A DNA stretch of 64,000 nucleotides from WTGU01 sp965242855 (GTDB lineage Bacteria; Pseudomonadota; Alphaproteobacteria; UBA828), in assembly GCA_965242855.1 (NCBI GenBank), contig OZ251509.1, forward strand, positions 1,860,001 through 1,924,000, read 5' to 3'. Shown here one piece after another: positions 1 through 8,753 of this stretch (its first letter is position 1; every line of letters starts with the position of its first letter). Under the pieces are notes generated by a model. That model had not been told where the DNA came from, did no database searches, and saw only the letters and a program-made list of their open reading frames with translations. The position numbers were made by a program, and so were the translations under genes.

Positions 1-1
1 G

Positions 2-367
2 CTCGGCGCGCACACCGACTACGAGTGCTTCACCACGGTCTGGCAGGACAGGGAGGGCCTGCAGATGCTGAGCCGCGACGGCGAATGGCTCATCCTGCCG
101 CCGGTGGAGGGCAGCTTCGCCGTCAACCTGGGCGACCTCATGCAGCAGTGGACGAACGACAGGTTCGTTTCGACCATGCACCGCGTCATCAACACCTCCG
201 GGCGCCCGCGCTTCTCCCTGGTGCAGTTCTTCGGCGTCGATTACGACGTGCAGGTGGAGGCGCTGCCGGGCTGCACCGGGCCGGACGACCCGTGGCGCTA
301 CGCGCCGATCAGGGCGGGCGACCACTCCGAGCGCATGGTCGCCCGCACCTACGGCTACGACGGGTGA
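2..367 (+). CDS. 2-oxoglutarate/Fe(II) dioxygenase, C-terminal part (5' end outside window)
   Basis: The visible 121 codons are the catalytic half of an isopenicillin-N-synthase-like non-haem iron oxygenase. The metal-binding HTD of the HxD motif is at the very left edge (LGAHTDYECFTT). The distal iron histidine lies in a STMHRVINTSG stretch, and the 2-oxoglutarate-binding Arg-x-Ser follows as RPRFS. These are the standard facial-triad and co-substrate residues of the family. The start and N-terminal helical domain are outside the window, so the substrate cannot be judged. The reading frame is open from base 2 to a TGA at 365-367. Family assignment is firm; the reaction (hydroxylation, desaturation or ring closure) is not. 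Confidence 0.85.
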   Translation, partial: LGAHTDYECFTTVWQDREGLQMLSRDGEWLILPPVEGSFAVNLGDLMQQWTNDRFVSTMHRVINTSGRPRFSLVQFFGVDYDVQVEALPGCTGPDDPWRYAPIRAGDHSERMVARTYGYDG

Positions 368-534
368 CGCGCGGGCGATCTACCCGCCTTCGTCGAGGGT
401 GACCTCGACCCGCCCGTCGTGTACGTTGTTGTTGGCCGCGGTTTGGGCGCACTCGTCCTCCGGCGGTGGGTTCGGCGATGACGTGGGAACGCGGAAACCC
501 GGTGCCCTTGCAGGTGTCGAACGCGACGGAGGCC

Positions 535-622
535 GGCAGTGTCTCAGTTTGAGCTGCTCTTGCAGTAGGGACCGCGAGGCCGAGCTTCGGTGCCCGTGCG
601 GATTCCAAACTGAGGCATTACC
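535..622. repeat. 88-bp palindromic repeat element, copy 1
   Basis: An imperfect inverted repeat: the left arm starts GGCAGTGTCTCAGTTTGA and the right arm ends near TCCAAACTGAGGCATTACC. A second copy of identical length lies at 1375-1462 with strong similarity along its whole length. It occupies most of the 327-bp gap between the oxygenase and the gene at 695. I see nothing else in the gap except the start-proximal Shine-Dalgarno-like GGAAGAG before 695. It looks like a MITE or REP-type element; no transposase is visible. Confidence 0.75.
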
Positions 623-694
623 CGCAGACGTACGCAATAGTGTGAACAGCTCCAGGCAGCTAGCCCTTTCCCCTCAATCCAACGGGAAGAGACA

Positions 695-1321
695 ATGAGA
701 ACCTCAATCTTTCAGATGCTTCAGATGACCGGGGCAGCCCTTGTGGGCGTCCTAGCCCTGTCCTACACTTCCGTAGTCCATGCGGGACCCTTCGGAGTCG
801 AAATGGGTGACCCAATCAGCAAGTTCGAGAAGCACAACTGCGAGCAGTCGGAGACCAACCCGATCTGGTACTGGTGTGACTCGTTGCCCCGCACACACCC
901 GGAGGTGAAGTTTTACTTACTGAAGTATGGCCCCGAAACTGGGGTGTGCTTGGCCAAAGCCGTCAGTCAGGATGTTCAGACCAACGGGTATGGCTTCTCT
1001 CTGAGGAGCGCGGTGGACAAGGTCAAAGACCAGCTTGAGGAGAAGTACGGATCTACCTACGAATTCACAGATTTCCTGATGCCGGGGTCCATCTGGGACG
1101 AGCCAAAGTACTGGATGCGCTCGCTGGAGCGGGAGGAACGTTCCTACATGTATGTCTGGGAATCTACCCCGGCCTTTCCCTTGCCGGACGGTCTGCATCA
1201 GTTGGCATTGATTGCAGCAGCCCTGTCTGCTGATGCTGGTTACTGGATGACGGAGTTCTACTTCGCGAACGATTCCAAGTGTGATGAGATCGAGAAAAAG
1301 CAGGGTTCCGATGCTTTCTGA
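695..1321 (+). CDS. Small secreted protein of unknown function between two repeat copies
   Basis: 208 residues, not recognised. Residues about 1-30 form a typical signal peptide: a short polar start, a hydrophobic core (ALVGVLALSY) and a VVHA-GP cleavage site. The mature part is charged and aromatic-rich, with cysteines at CEQ, WYWCD, VCLAK and SKCDE that could form disulfides in the periplasm. GGAAGAG lies 6-8 bases before the ATG. Base composition is clearly less GC-rich than in neighbouring genes, with many A/T-ending codons, which suggests acquisition. The gene sits between two copies of the same 88-bp inverted repeat (535-622 and 1375-1462), as if carried as a cassette. Confidence 0.7.
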   Translation: MRTSIFQMLQMTGAALVGVLALSYTSVVHAGPFGVEMGDPISKFEKHNCEQSETNPIWYWCDSLPRTHPEVKFYLLKYGPETGVCLAKAVSQDVQTNGYGFSLRSAVDKVKDQLEEKYGSTYEFTDFLMPGSIWDEPKYWMRSLEREERSYMYVWESTPAFPLPDGLHQLALIAAALSADAGYWMTEFYFANDSKCDEIEKKQGSDAF

Positions 1322-1374
1322 CCCAACAGAGAGGGGATAGAGCAGCTGGCTTTAGACAAGCCGGGCTCTCTTTC

Positions 1375-1462
1375 GGTAGTGTCTCAGTTTGAGTCGCTCT
1401 TGCGACAGGAATCGCGAAGCCAGACTTTGGTAACCACGCGGATTTCAAACTGAGACACTACC
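1375..1462. repeat. 88-bp palindromic repeat element, copy 2
   Basis: A perfect 18-bp terminal inverted repeat (GGTAGTGTCTCAGTTTGA at 1375-1392 and its exact complement at 1445-1462) flanks a 52-bp GC-rich centre. It is the better preserved partner of the element at 535-622. The core GTCTC(A/G)GTTTGA recurs in shorter or diverged form at about 32.6, 45.9-46.0, 46.3 and 47.9 kb, so it belongs to a dispersed family in this genome. Confidence 0.8.
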
Positions 1463-1558
1463 CGGAGGCCAGGGCACTCGACAAGACCGGGAAATGCGCT
1501 TAGGGTCGGCGGCAACCACCTCGGTGGCAACCGCTCCGCCGCCAATCGGAGGCACGCC

Positions 1559-2569
1559 ATGGCGCACAGGCTCCCCGCCCTCCTCCTCTCGGTCGCGCTG
1601 GCGCTCCCCGCCGCGCCCGCCGGCGCCGACGAGGAGGAACGCTATTCGGAATGGCGCGGAGATGCGGCAGAGGGCGCCGAAGAGGGCGCGGCCCAGGCGC
1701 TCGTCCGCGCACTCGAGGCGCTGATCGACGAGGCCGAGCGGGCGCGCGCCGCCGACCCCCGCTTCCTCCAGGACCTCCGCGACGCCATCGCCGCCCATGC
1801 CCCGCGCGCGGCGCTGATCCGAGACGATTTTTCCGACGGCGACTTCACCCATGCCCCGCGCTGGACGGTGGCGCACGGCGACTTCGCGGTCGATCCGCGG
1901 CTCGGCCTGCGCACGGTGGTCCCCGTGGCCGGCGCCGGCGTGGACGCGGCGGGCGAGTCCGAGGGCGGCCTCACCGGCATCGGCAAGAGCGCCCTCAATG
2001 CCGGGAAGAGCGTCCTCGACGCAGGCAAGGACGTGGTGGGCGGCGTCCTCGATGCGGGCAAGGGCGTGGTCGGCGGCCTGCTCGGCAAGGGCGAGGGCGA
2101 GGAAGACGCTGCGCGGGAAGAGGACGCCGAGACGCCCGCGCCGGAACCGGCGGAAATCTACCTCTCCGAAACCGTCGGCGCTGCGTTCGCCCTTGAAATC
2201 GCACTCACCACGCACGCCGCCGCCGAAGGCGCGCGGTTCGAGATCGACCTCTTCCAGGGCGCGACCCGCGGCGCGGGCTACCGCCTCACCTACCTGCCCG
2301 GCGGCGACCCGGCGCTCGCGCTCGCGCGCTTCGGGCGGCGCGGCGTGACGGCGCTCGGCGCGCACGACGGCGCGTTGACCCTCGATGACAGCCACGTCCT
2401 CGGCCTGACGCGCGACGCCGAAGGCGCCATGGCCGTATCGGTGGACGGCGCCGTGCTGATCCGCGCGGAGAGCCGCACGCCCGCGGGCCCGTTCGACGGC
2501 ATCGCGCTGGTCAACGGCGGCGGCGACTACGCGATCCGTGAAATCGCCGTTTACGCCGGCCCCCGTTGA
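1559..2569 (+). CDS. Secreted protein with glycine-zipper-like linker and jelly-roll-like C-terminus
   Basis: 336 residues, no clear family name. Residues 1-23 look like a signal peptide ending PAGA-DE. Residues about 130-180 carry a repeated amphipathic glycine motif (GKSALNAGKSVLDAGKDVVG and similar units) typical of glycine-zipper stretches. The C-terminal about 150 residues read as beta-rich, with a terminal GIALVNGGGDYAIREIAVY pattern like concanavalin-A-like (DUF1080 or LamG-like) domains. Its stop lies 7 bases before the amidase ATG, so the two are probably co-transcribed. Function is not inferable beyond a cell-envelope or exported role. Confidence 0.7.
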   Translation: MAHRLPALLLSVALALPAAPAGADEEERYSEWRGDAAEGAEEGAAQALVRALEALIDEAERARAADPRFLQDLRDAIAAHAPRAALIRDDFSDGDFTHAPRWTVAHGDFAVDPRLGLRTVVPVAGAGVDAAGESEGGLTGIGKSALNAGKSVLDAGKDVVGGVLDAGKGVVGGLLGKGEGEEDAAREEDAETPAPEPAEIYLSETVGAAFALEIALTTHAAAEGARFEIDLFQGATRGAGYRLTYLPGGDPALALARFGRRGVTALGAHDGALTLDDSHVLGLTRDAEGAMAVSVDGAVLIRAESRTPAGPFDGIALVNGGGDYAIREIAVYAGPR

Positions 2570-2576
2570 CGGCGGC

Positions 2577-3938
2577 ATGAGCGCCCCCCGGCGGCAGGCG
2601 CGGGAGGCGGTCGAAGGCTGCCTGGCCCGGATCGAGGCGCTCGACCCCGCGCTCAACGCCATGATCACGACCACGGCGGAGGCCGCGCGGGAGGCCGCCG
2701 ACGCCTGCGACCGGGCCGCCGCCGAGGGCCGCTGGCTCGGCCTCCTGCACGGTCTGCCGGTCGCGCTCAAGGACAACATCGAGACCGCCGGCGTGCGCAC
2801 GACCAGCGGCGCCGCCTATCTCGCGGACCACATCCCCAACCGGGACGCGCCGGCGGCGGCCCGGCTGAAGGCCCAGGGCGCGATCCTGATCGGCAAGGCC
2901 AACCTCCAGGAGCTGGCGTGGGGCGTCGTCTCGACCAACCCGGTCGCCGGCCAGTGCCGCAACCCCTGGAACCCGGCGCGCATCCCCGGCGGCTCCAGCG
3001 GCGGCTCCGGCGCCGCCGTCGCCGCCGACATGGCCGAGACCGCCCTGGGCACGGACACCGGCGGCTCCGTGCGCATCCCGGCCGCGATGACCGGCATCGC
3101 CGGCCTGCGCCCGACCCACGGACGCATCTCGATCCGCGGCATCACGCCGGTCAGCGTCGCCCACGACACGGTGGGGCCGATGGCGCGCCGGGTGGCGGAT
3201 GTCGCCAGGATTTTCGCGGCGCTGGCGGCCTACGACCCCCTCGATCCGGTCTCCCGCGATCTTCCGCTCGGCAATTTCCTGCCCTCCCTGGGCGACGGCA
3301 TCGCCGGCGTGCGCGTGGGCCTCGCGCGAAACTTCTTCTTCGAAGACGTGGACGACGGCGTCGAGGCCGCCGTCCGGGAAGGCGCGCGGACGCTGGAATC
3401 GCTCGGCGCCCGCCTGGTCGACGTGGCCCTGGCCGGCGCCGAGACCGCCCAGCGCTGGACCACGATCATGGCCTACGCCAACGCCTGCGCCTACCATCGG
3501 GAGCGGCTCGACGCCGGGCCCGGCGCCATCTCCCGGTCGGTATACGAGCGCATGATGCTGGGCCGCGACTTCAGCGCCGTCGATTACGCAGAGGCGATGC
3601 GCGGGCGAGAGGCCTGGCAGCGGACCCTGGCGGAAGCGTTCGAGACGGTGGACGTCCTCCTGGCGCCGACCACGCCCCGGCCCGCGCCGCCCATCGCCGA
3701 CGAGCGCAGCCTCCACCGCGCCACGCAGGAGGCGACGCGCTTCACCTATGGCGGGGCGCTGGCCTCGATCCCCGGCCTCTCTGTCCCTTGCGGCTTCGCC
3801 GCCGACGGGCTGCCGGTCGGCATGATGCTGGAAGCCGCCTGGGGCGCCGAGCCGCTGCTGCTGCGGATGGGACACGCCTACCAGACGGCGACGGACTGGC
3901 ACCTCCGGCGCGCGCCCTGCCTCGACCCGGCGCCGTGA
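2577..3938 (+). CDS. Amidase-signature family amidohydrolase
   Basis: 453 residues, normal length for the family. The Ser-cisSer-Lys triad is visible: Lys65 in ALKDNIE, the serine pair in PGGSSGGSG (about 140-141), and the nucleophile Ser164 in GTDTGGSVRIP. Members hydrolyse amide bonds; GatA is the best-known relative, but the lack of gatC/gatB neighbours argues for a free-standing amidase. I chose the ATG at 2577, 7 bases after the upstream stop. A GTG at 2538 would extend the protein by 13 residues and overlap the previous gene. Substrate unknown; the nearby dimethylformamidase-like operon makes amide or amine metabolism plausible. Confidence 0.85.
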   Translation: MSAPRRQAREAVEGCLARIEALDPALNAMITTTAEAAREAADACDRAAAEGRWLGLLHGLPVALKDNIETAGVRTTSGAAYLADHIPNRDAPAAARLKAQGAILIGKANLQELAWGVVSTNPVAGQCRNPWNPARIPGGSSGGSGAAVAADMAETALGTDTGGSVRIPAAMTGIAGLRPTHGRISIRGITPVSVAHDTVGPMARRVADVARIFAALAAYDPLDPVSRDLPLGNFLPSLGDGIAGVRVGLARNFFFEDVDDGVEAAVREGARTLESLGARLVDVALAGAETAQRWTTIMAYANACAYHRERLDAGPGAISRSVYERMMLGRDFSAVDYAEAMRGREAWQRTLAEAFETVDVLLAPTTPRPAPPIADERSLHRATQEATRFTYGGALASIPGLSVPCGFAADGLPVGMMLEAAWGAEPLLLRMGHAYQTATDWHLRRAPCLDPAP

Positions 3939-3977
3939 ACGCCGCGGCGTGAACACCAAAGCGTGAACGGGGCCGCC

Positions 3978-4643
3978 ATGTCGAACCGCCCCACCGCCCT
4001 CACCCCGGCGCTGCACGATTACCTTCTGGCCCACGGCGTGCGCGAATCCGCCACGCTGCGCCGCCTGCGCGCGGAGACGGAGAAGCACGAACTGGCGGTC
4101 ATGCAGATCTCGCCGGAGCAAGGCGCCCTGATGGCGCTCCTGGCGGAGCTCATGGGCGCCGAGCGGGCGCTCGAAATCGGCGTCTTCACCGGCTACAGCG
4201 CGCTCGTCGTGGCCCGCGCCATGGGCGAGCAGGGCCGGCTCACGGCGCTGGAGAAGAACGCCGCCTACGCCGAGACGGCGCGGCGCTTCTGGGCGGAGGC
4301 GGGCATGGCGGAGCGGATCGAGCTCCGGCTGGGCGCGGCGGCCGAAAGCCTCGCCGCCTTGCGCGCGGAAGGGCGGGAGGAGAGCTACGATTTCGCCTTC
4401 ATCGACGCCGACAAGGGCGGATACGACGTCTATTACGAGCATTGCCTCGCCCTCGTCCGCCCCGGCGGCCTGATCGTCATCGACAACAGCTTCCACATGG
4501 GCCAGATCGCCGAGCCCGCCAGATGGCGCGACTCCGCCGCCGTCGTCCACGCCCTGAACCAGAAGATCGCCGACGACGAACGGGTGACCATCGCCATGCT
4601 CCCCATCGGCGACGGCCTCACCCTCTGCCGCAAGCGCGAATAA
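3978..4643 (+). CDS. Class I SAM-dependent O-methyltransferase (caffeoyl-CoA OMT-like)
   Basis: 221 residues. The family pattern is complete: SAM-binding motif I EIGVFTGYSAL, the adenine-contact acidic residue in LTALEKN, the metal-binding FIDADKGGYDVYYE motif, and VIDNSF as the second metal/catalytic segment. These enzymes methylate catechol-type hydroxyls with Mg2+. A GTG at 3963 gives a five-residue longer form; the ATG was preferred. It lies 39 bases downstream of the amidase on the same strand and may be in its operon. Substrate cannot be read from the sequence. Confidence 0.85.
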   Translation: MSNRPTALTPALHDYLLAHGVRESATLRRLRAETEKHELAVMQISPEQGALMALLAELMGAERALEIGVFTGYSALVVARAMGEQGRLTALEKNAAYAETARRFWAEAGMAERIELRLGAAAESLAALRAEGREESYDFAFIDADKGGYDVYYEHCLALVRPGGLIVIDNSFHMGQIAEPARWRDSAAVVHALNQKIADDERVTIAMLPIGDGLTLCRKRE

Positions 4644-4765
4644 CCGCTCGTTCCGGTGCGCGAGGCGGCGTTGCGGCGTTAAGGAGTTGCCTCGCCCGCG
4701 GCGGCGGGGTCTAATCGGGCGGGCTGGGGCTACGCTCGTAACGAACGCGCGATGGGGAGCGGCGG

Positions 4766-5089
4766 ATGGCTTATCGAGTCACGGAAAAGGACCTGTACGT
4801 CGTCGACGAATTCATGGCGAAGCCGATCGGGCATCACAGCCCCGACCTGCAGCGCGTGCTCAACACGCTGCGCGGCGCCGACGTGAAGGGCAAGCACTGC
4901 CTGATCTGCACCAGGCCGGGCCGTGAATGGCGGCTGGCGCGGCTCTCCGGCGTGCGCGGCAAACCGGTCAAGCTGCTCGACAAGACCTTCGACAACATCG
5001 ACGACGCCGAGCGCTACGTCTTCCGCCTGCGCTGGAAACAGCACACGGGCAAGGCGCTGCCCCGGTCGGCGGGGGAGAGCGGCTCATGA
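4766..5089 (+). CDS. N,N-dimethylformamidase small (alpha) subunit-like protein
   Basis: 107 residues, basic, with no membrane segment or signal peptide. The stop overlaps the start of the next gene as ATGA, so the two are translationally coupled. Known dimethylformamidases consist of a small subunit of about 15 kDa and a large subunit of about 85 kDa encoded side by side. The position and size here fit the small subunit, and the assignment rests mainly on that context. The 122 bp upstream of the ATG carry no obvious promoter I can defend. It could also be an uncharacterised partner protein. Confidence 0.6.
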   Translation: MAYRVTEKDLYVVDEFMAKPIGHHSPDLQRVLNTLRGADVKGKHCLICTRPGREWRLARLSGVRGKPVKLLDKTFDNIDDAERYVFRLRWKQHTGKALPRSAGESGS

Positions 5090-7335
5090 CCGGAATCGCG
5101 GGCTACGCGAACCGCGTCAGCGCGGCACCGGGCGAGACCATCGACTTCATGGTGAGTGCGGGGGCAGCGACCTACCGATGCGACATCGTGCGCATCGTCT
5201 GCGGCGACGAGAACCCGGACGGGCCCGGCTTCAAGGAGAAGGTGGTCAGGACCGCCGCGAACGGCGCCTACAAGGGGCGCCGGCAGGTCTGCTACGACGG
5301 CTCGTTCCTGGAGGTCCCGCCACACCCGGCGATCCAGGGCCTCGAGAGCTTCACCTTCCAGGCGTTCGTCTGGCCGACGACGCCCGAGCGCGGCACCCAG
5401 GCGCTGATCGCCAACTGGCGCGACCGCGACAAGGCCGGCGCCGCCATGATCATCACCAGGAAGAACGGCTCCCTCGCCCTCTGCCTGGGCGACGGCAAGG
5501 GCGGGATCGAGGTGATCGCCACCGATCGGCCCCTGCTCGCGCAGCACTGGTACTTCGTCGCCGCGAGCTACGACGCCCGATCGAAGCAGGTCACCCTGGT
5601 GCAGCAGCCGCTCGACGCATACCCCAAGGTGCGCGACGGCGGCGTCGTCCGGAGGACGTCGAAGCTGGGCGCGCCCGGCAGGCACGACGCCCCCCTCGTC
5701 ATGGGCGCCTACTTCAAGCGCGTGGACAAGGGCCGCACCGTCTGCGGCGGCTTCTACAACGGGCGCATCGACAGCCCGCGCATCGCCCGCCGCGTGCTGA
5801 CGCCGGTGGAGATGGAAGCCGCCAAGACCCGGCCCGTGGACGGCGCGCTCGCCGACGCCATGGTGGGCGCCTGGGATTTCTCGCAAGGCATCGAGACCAC
5901 GACCGCCGCCGATCTCTCGGCGAACGCGCTGCACGGCAGCCTCGTCAACCTGCCGACGCGCGCCGTCACCGGCTGGAACTGGGACGCCAGCGAGATGAAC
6001 TGGCGGAACGCGCCGGCGCAGTACGGCGCCATCCACTTCCACGAGGATGACCTCTACGACGCGCGCTGGGAGGTCGACTTCTCGCTGACCGTGCCGAAGC
6101 GGCTCAAGAGCGGCGTCTATGCCGCGCGCCTGCGGGGCGGCGGCGCGGAGGAGTACATCCCCTTCGCCGTCCGCGCCCCGCGCGGGCAGCCCACCGCGAA
6201 AATCTGCTTCCTCATGCCGACCGTGAGCTACATGGCCTACGCCAACACCAACATGGCGACGAACATGGGCGCGGCGCAGCTCCTGGTGGGTCGCCTCACG
6301 ATCCTCAACGAGAAGAACCTCCAGCGCCAGGAACACCGGGAATACGGCACCTCCCTCTACGACAGCCACATCGACGGCAGCGGCATCTGTTATTCCTCGC
6401 GGTTGCGGCCGATCCTGAATTTCCGCCCCAAGGCGATGGAGTGGATCGGCGGCACCGAATCGGTGCTCTGGCAGTTCAACGCCGACACCCACCTGACGGA
6501 CTGGTTGGAGGCGCGCGGCTTCGACTACGACGTGGTGACCGACGAGGACCTGCACTACGAAGGCCTCTCGGCCATCCAGGACTACGCGGTCGTCCTCACC
6601 GGCTCGCACCCGGAATACCACTCCAAGGCGATGTGGGACGCGATGGACGCCTACCAGAAGCGCGGCGGGCGCCTGATGTATCTCGGCGCCAACGGCTGGT
6701 ACTGGCGCGTCGCCTTCCACACGGAGGTTCCGGGCTGCATCGAGGTGCGCCGCGCCGAGGACGGCATCCGCACCTGGATCGCCCGGCCCGGCGAGTACTA
6801 CCACAGCTTCACCGGCGAGTATGGCGGCCTCTGGCGGCGCAACGGCCGCCCGCCGCAGCGCATCGTCGGGACGGGCTTCAGCGCCCAGGGCTTCGACGTC
6901 TCCTCCTACTACGTGCGCCAGCCCGACAGCTTCAAGCGCGAGGTCGCCTGGATCTTCGAGGGCATCGGCGACGACGAGAAGATCGGCGATTTCGGCCTGA
7001 TCGGCGGCGGCGCCGCCGGCCTCGAGCTCGACCGGGCCGACCCCCTCCTCGGCACGCCGCCCAACGCCTACGTGCTCGCGCGCTCGGAGAACCACACCGA
7101 TCTCTATCTGGTGGTCTGCGAGGAGCTCGACGTGAACCGGCCCAACGCCGACGGCACGCAGGACCCGCTGGTGCGCGCCGACATCGTGTTCTACGAGACC
7201 GCGGGCGGCGGCGCGGTGTTCTCCACCAGCTCGATCGCCTGGTGCGGCAGCCTCGCCCACAACGGCTACGACAACAACGTCTCGCGCATGACGGAGAACG
7301 TCCTGCGCCGCTTCGCCGACCCGGCGCCGTTCTGA
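5086..7335 (+). CDS. N,N-dimethylformamidase large (beta) subunit-like protein
   Basis: 749 residues, close to the roughly 760 of known enzymes, which hydrolyse N,N-dimethylformamide to dimethylamine and formate using a mononuclear iron held by tyrosine and glutamate ligands. Residues about 75-240 look like a LamG/jelly-roll insert (FTFQAFVWPTT, ALIANWRDRDKAG). The C-terminal half has the characteristic TGSHPEYHSKAMWDAMDAY and GGRLMYLGANGWYWRV segments of the family's glutamine-amidotransferase-like domain. The start is set by the ATGA overlap with the small subunit; the frame is open further upstream but would bury the partner gene. True substrate could be another small amide. Formate made here could feed the formate dehydrogenase at 32.7-37.1 kb. 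Confidence 0.75.
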   Translation: MTGIAGYANRVSAAPGETIDFMVSAGAATYRCDIVRIVCGDENPDGPGFKEKVVRTAANGAYKGRRQVCYDGSFLEVPPHPAIQGLESFTFQAFVWPTTPERGTQALIANWRDRDKAGAAMIITRKNGSLALCLGDGKGGIEVIATDRPLLAQHWYFVAASYDARSKQVTLVQQPLDAYPKVRDGGVVRRTSKLGAPGRHDAPLVMGAYFKRVDKGRTVCGGFYNGRIDSPRIARRVLTPVEMEAAKTRPVDGALADAMVGAWDFSQGIETTTAADLSANALHGSLVNLPTRAVTGWNWDASEMNWRNAPAQYGAIHFHEDDLYDARWEVDFSLTVPKRLKSGVYAARLRGGGAEEYIPFAVRAPRGQPTAKICFLMPTVSYMAYANTNMATNMGAAQLLVGRLTILNEKNLQRQEHREYGTSLYDSHIDGSGICYSSRLRPILNFRPKAMEWIGGTESVLWQFNADTHLTDWLEARGFDYDVVTDEDLHYEGLSAIQDYAVVLTGSHPEYHSKAMWDAMDAYQKRGGRLMYLGANGWYWRVAFHTEVPGCIEVRRAEDGIRTWIARPGEYYHSFTGEYGGLWRRNGRPPQRIVGTGFSAQGFDVSSYYVRQPDSFKREVAWIFEGIGDDEKIGDFGLIGGGAAGLELDRADPLLGTPPNAYVLARSENHTDLYLVVCEELDVNRPNADGTQDPLVRADIVFYETAGGGAVFSTSSIAWCGSLAHNGYDNNVSRMTENVLRRFADPAPF

Positions 7336-7381
7336 CGCGCGCCGCCCGAGCGACCGTGAGCGAGTCAACCGTGAGCGAGCC

Positions 7382-8140
7382 ATGAGCAAACCCGGCGTGA
7401 TGATCACCGGCGCCGGCATCGGCATCGGCGAGGCCACCGCGCTGGCCTTCGGGCGCGCCGGCTACCACGTCCACGTCACCGACGTGCTCGACGCGGAGGG
7501 GGGCGCGACCGCCGCGGCGATCGCGGAGGCGGGCGGCAGCGCCGGCTTCCGCCATGTCGACGTGACCGACAGCGCCGATGTGAACGAAGCGGTCGCCGCC
7601 GCCGAAGCCGAAACCGGCGCGCTCGCCGCCGTCGTGGCCAACGCCGGCATCGCCCACAAGGTCCCGCTGCCGGAGATGAGCGACGAGAAGTGGGACCACA
7701 CCCTGGACGTGGACCTGAAGGGCGTGTTCCGCCTCTTCCGCGCCGCCGCGCCGGCGATGCGGCGCGCCGGGCGCGGCGCCATGGTCGCCGTCTCCTCGGT
7801 GATGGGCACGAGCTACGGCTGGCACGACCACGTCCAGTACAACGCGGCCAAGGCGGGGGTGGTCGGGCTGGTGCGCGGCCTCGCCTGCGATCTGGGCGGC
7901 GCCGGCATCCGCGTCAACGGCGTCGCGCCGGGCTTCATCAAGACCGCGCAGGCGCTCTCCACCGTGCATTCGGTGGGCTTGGCGGGCCTCGAGGCGGCGG
8001 CCGGCTACATCCCGCTCGGGCGTTACGGCGAGGCCGGCGACATCGCCTCCGTGATCCTCTTCCTCTGCTCCGACGACGCCCGCTACGTGAGCGGGCAGAC
8101 GATCATCGTGGATGGCGGCCTCACCGTCGGCCGCTACTGA
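7382..8140 (+). CDS. Short-chain dehydrogenase/reductase
   Basis: 252 residues, classical SDR length. The cofactor-binding TGAGIGIG glycine motif is at residues about 9-16, NAG at about 88, the catalytic Ser in AVSSVMG, and the YNAAK Tyr-Lys pair. The C-terminus IIVDGGLTVGRY is typical. The acidic residue ending beta-strand 2 (VTDVLDAEG) favours NAD(H) over NADP(H). It lies 46 bases after the dimethylformamidase-like gene on the same strand, so it may act in the same catabolic route, but the substrate is unknown. Confidence 0.88.
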   Translation: MSKPGVMITGAGIGIGEATALAFGRAGYHVHVTDVLDAEGGATAAAIAEAGGSAGFRHVDVTDSADVNEAVAAAEAETGALAAVVANAGIAHKVPLPEMSDEKWDHTLDVDLKGVFRLFRAAAPAMRRAGRGAMVAVSSVMGTSYGWHDHVQYNAAKAGVVGLVRGLACDLGGAGIRVNGVAPGFIKTAQALSTVHSVGLAGLEAAAGYIPLGRYGEAGDIASVILFLCSDDARYVSGQTIIVDGGLTVGRY

Positions 8141-8162
8141 ATCCTCCGCCTTTTCCGCCGCC

Positions 8163-8753
8163 TCAGAGGGCGGCCGCCACGCCCAGAAGGGCCTTGCGGA
8201 ACCTGTCCTTCAGCCAGGCGCCGTCGCGGGGCGGGAGGACGCGCGGCAGCGGCGCGGCCGCCACCTTGACGGCGAGGAAGACCGGGCCGGGCGCCTCGTG
8301 AACGAGCGGCAGCGCGGCGGCGAGCGCGGCGGCGTCCGCCACCGTCCGCGCCTCCGCGAAGCCGCAGGCCGCGGCGACTGCGGCCAGGTCCGTCCGATGC
8401 GCCGTGTGGCTCGGCTGCATCCCCGTCTCGCCGTGGCGCTCGTTGTCGAGGACGACGACGGCCAGGTTCGGCGGGCGCTGCGTCGCCACCGTCGCCAGGC
8501 CGCCCAGGCCCATCGCCATCTCGCCGTCGCCCGTCAGCACCAGCACCCGGCGCGCGGGCCGCGCCAGCGCCAGGCCGAGGCCGATCATCGCCGCGTTGCC
8601 CATCGCCCCCCACAGCGGGAAGTGGAGCGGGGAGTCGCCGCGCGCGGCGCAATCCCAGGCCGGCGAGCCGAGGCCGGGGATCACCGGCGTTTCGTCCCGG
8701 CCCGCGAGCAAGGCGGCGACCGCGGCGCGGCGGTCGAGGGTCGGGCCCGTCAT
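8163..8753 (-). CDS. TPP-dependent decarboxylase subunit, pyrophosphate-binding half (ComE/phosphonopyruvate decarboxylase-like)
   Basis: 196 residues carrying the thiamine-diphosphate PP domain: the Mg/TPP motif begins TGDGEMAMGLGG and closes about 28 residues later at VVLDNERHGETG. The start ATG (8751-8753) overlaps the stop of the upstream gene as ATGA. Splitting the Pyr and PP domains into two adjacent small genes is the arrangement of sulfopyruvate decarboxylase (ComDE) and some phosphonopyruvate decarboxylases. The actual 2-oxo acid is unknown. The gene ends 22 bases from the convergent SDR. Confidence 0.8.
   Translation of the reverse strand: MTGPTLDRRAAVAALLAGRDETPVIPGLGSPAWDCAARGDSPLHFPLWGAMGNAAMIGLGLALARPARRVLVLTGDGEMAMGLGGLATVATQRPPNLAVVVLDNERHGETGMQPSHTAHRTDLAAVAAACGFAEARTVADAAALAAALPLVHEAPGPVFLAVKVAAAPLPRVLPPRDGAWLKDRFRKALLGVAAAL

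Noticed and set aside
5014..7437. Long antisense frame opposite the dimethylformamidase gene (also 34381-37146, 2511-4550, 22750-24921)
   Set aside because: Very high G+C keeps all frames open; composition is Ala/Arg/Gly noise and the opposite strand has clear enzyme motifs.
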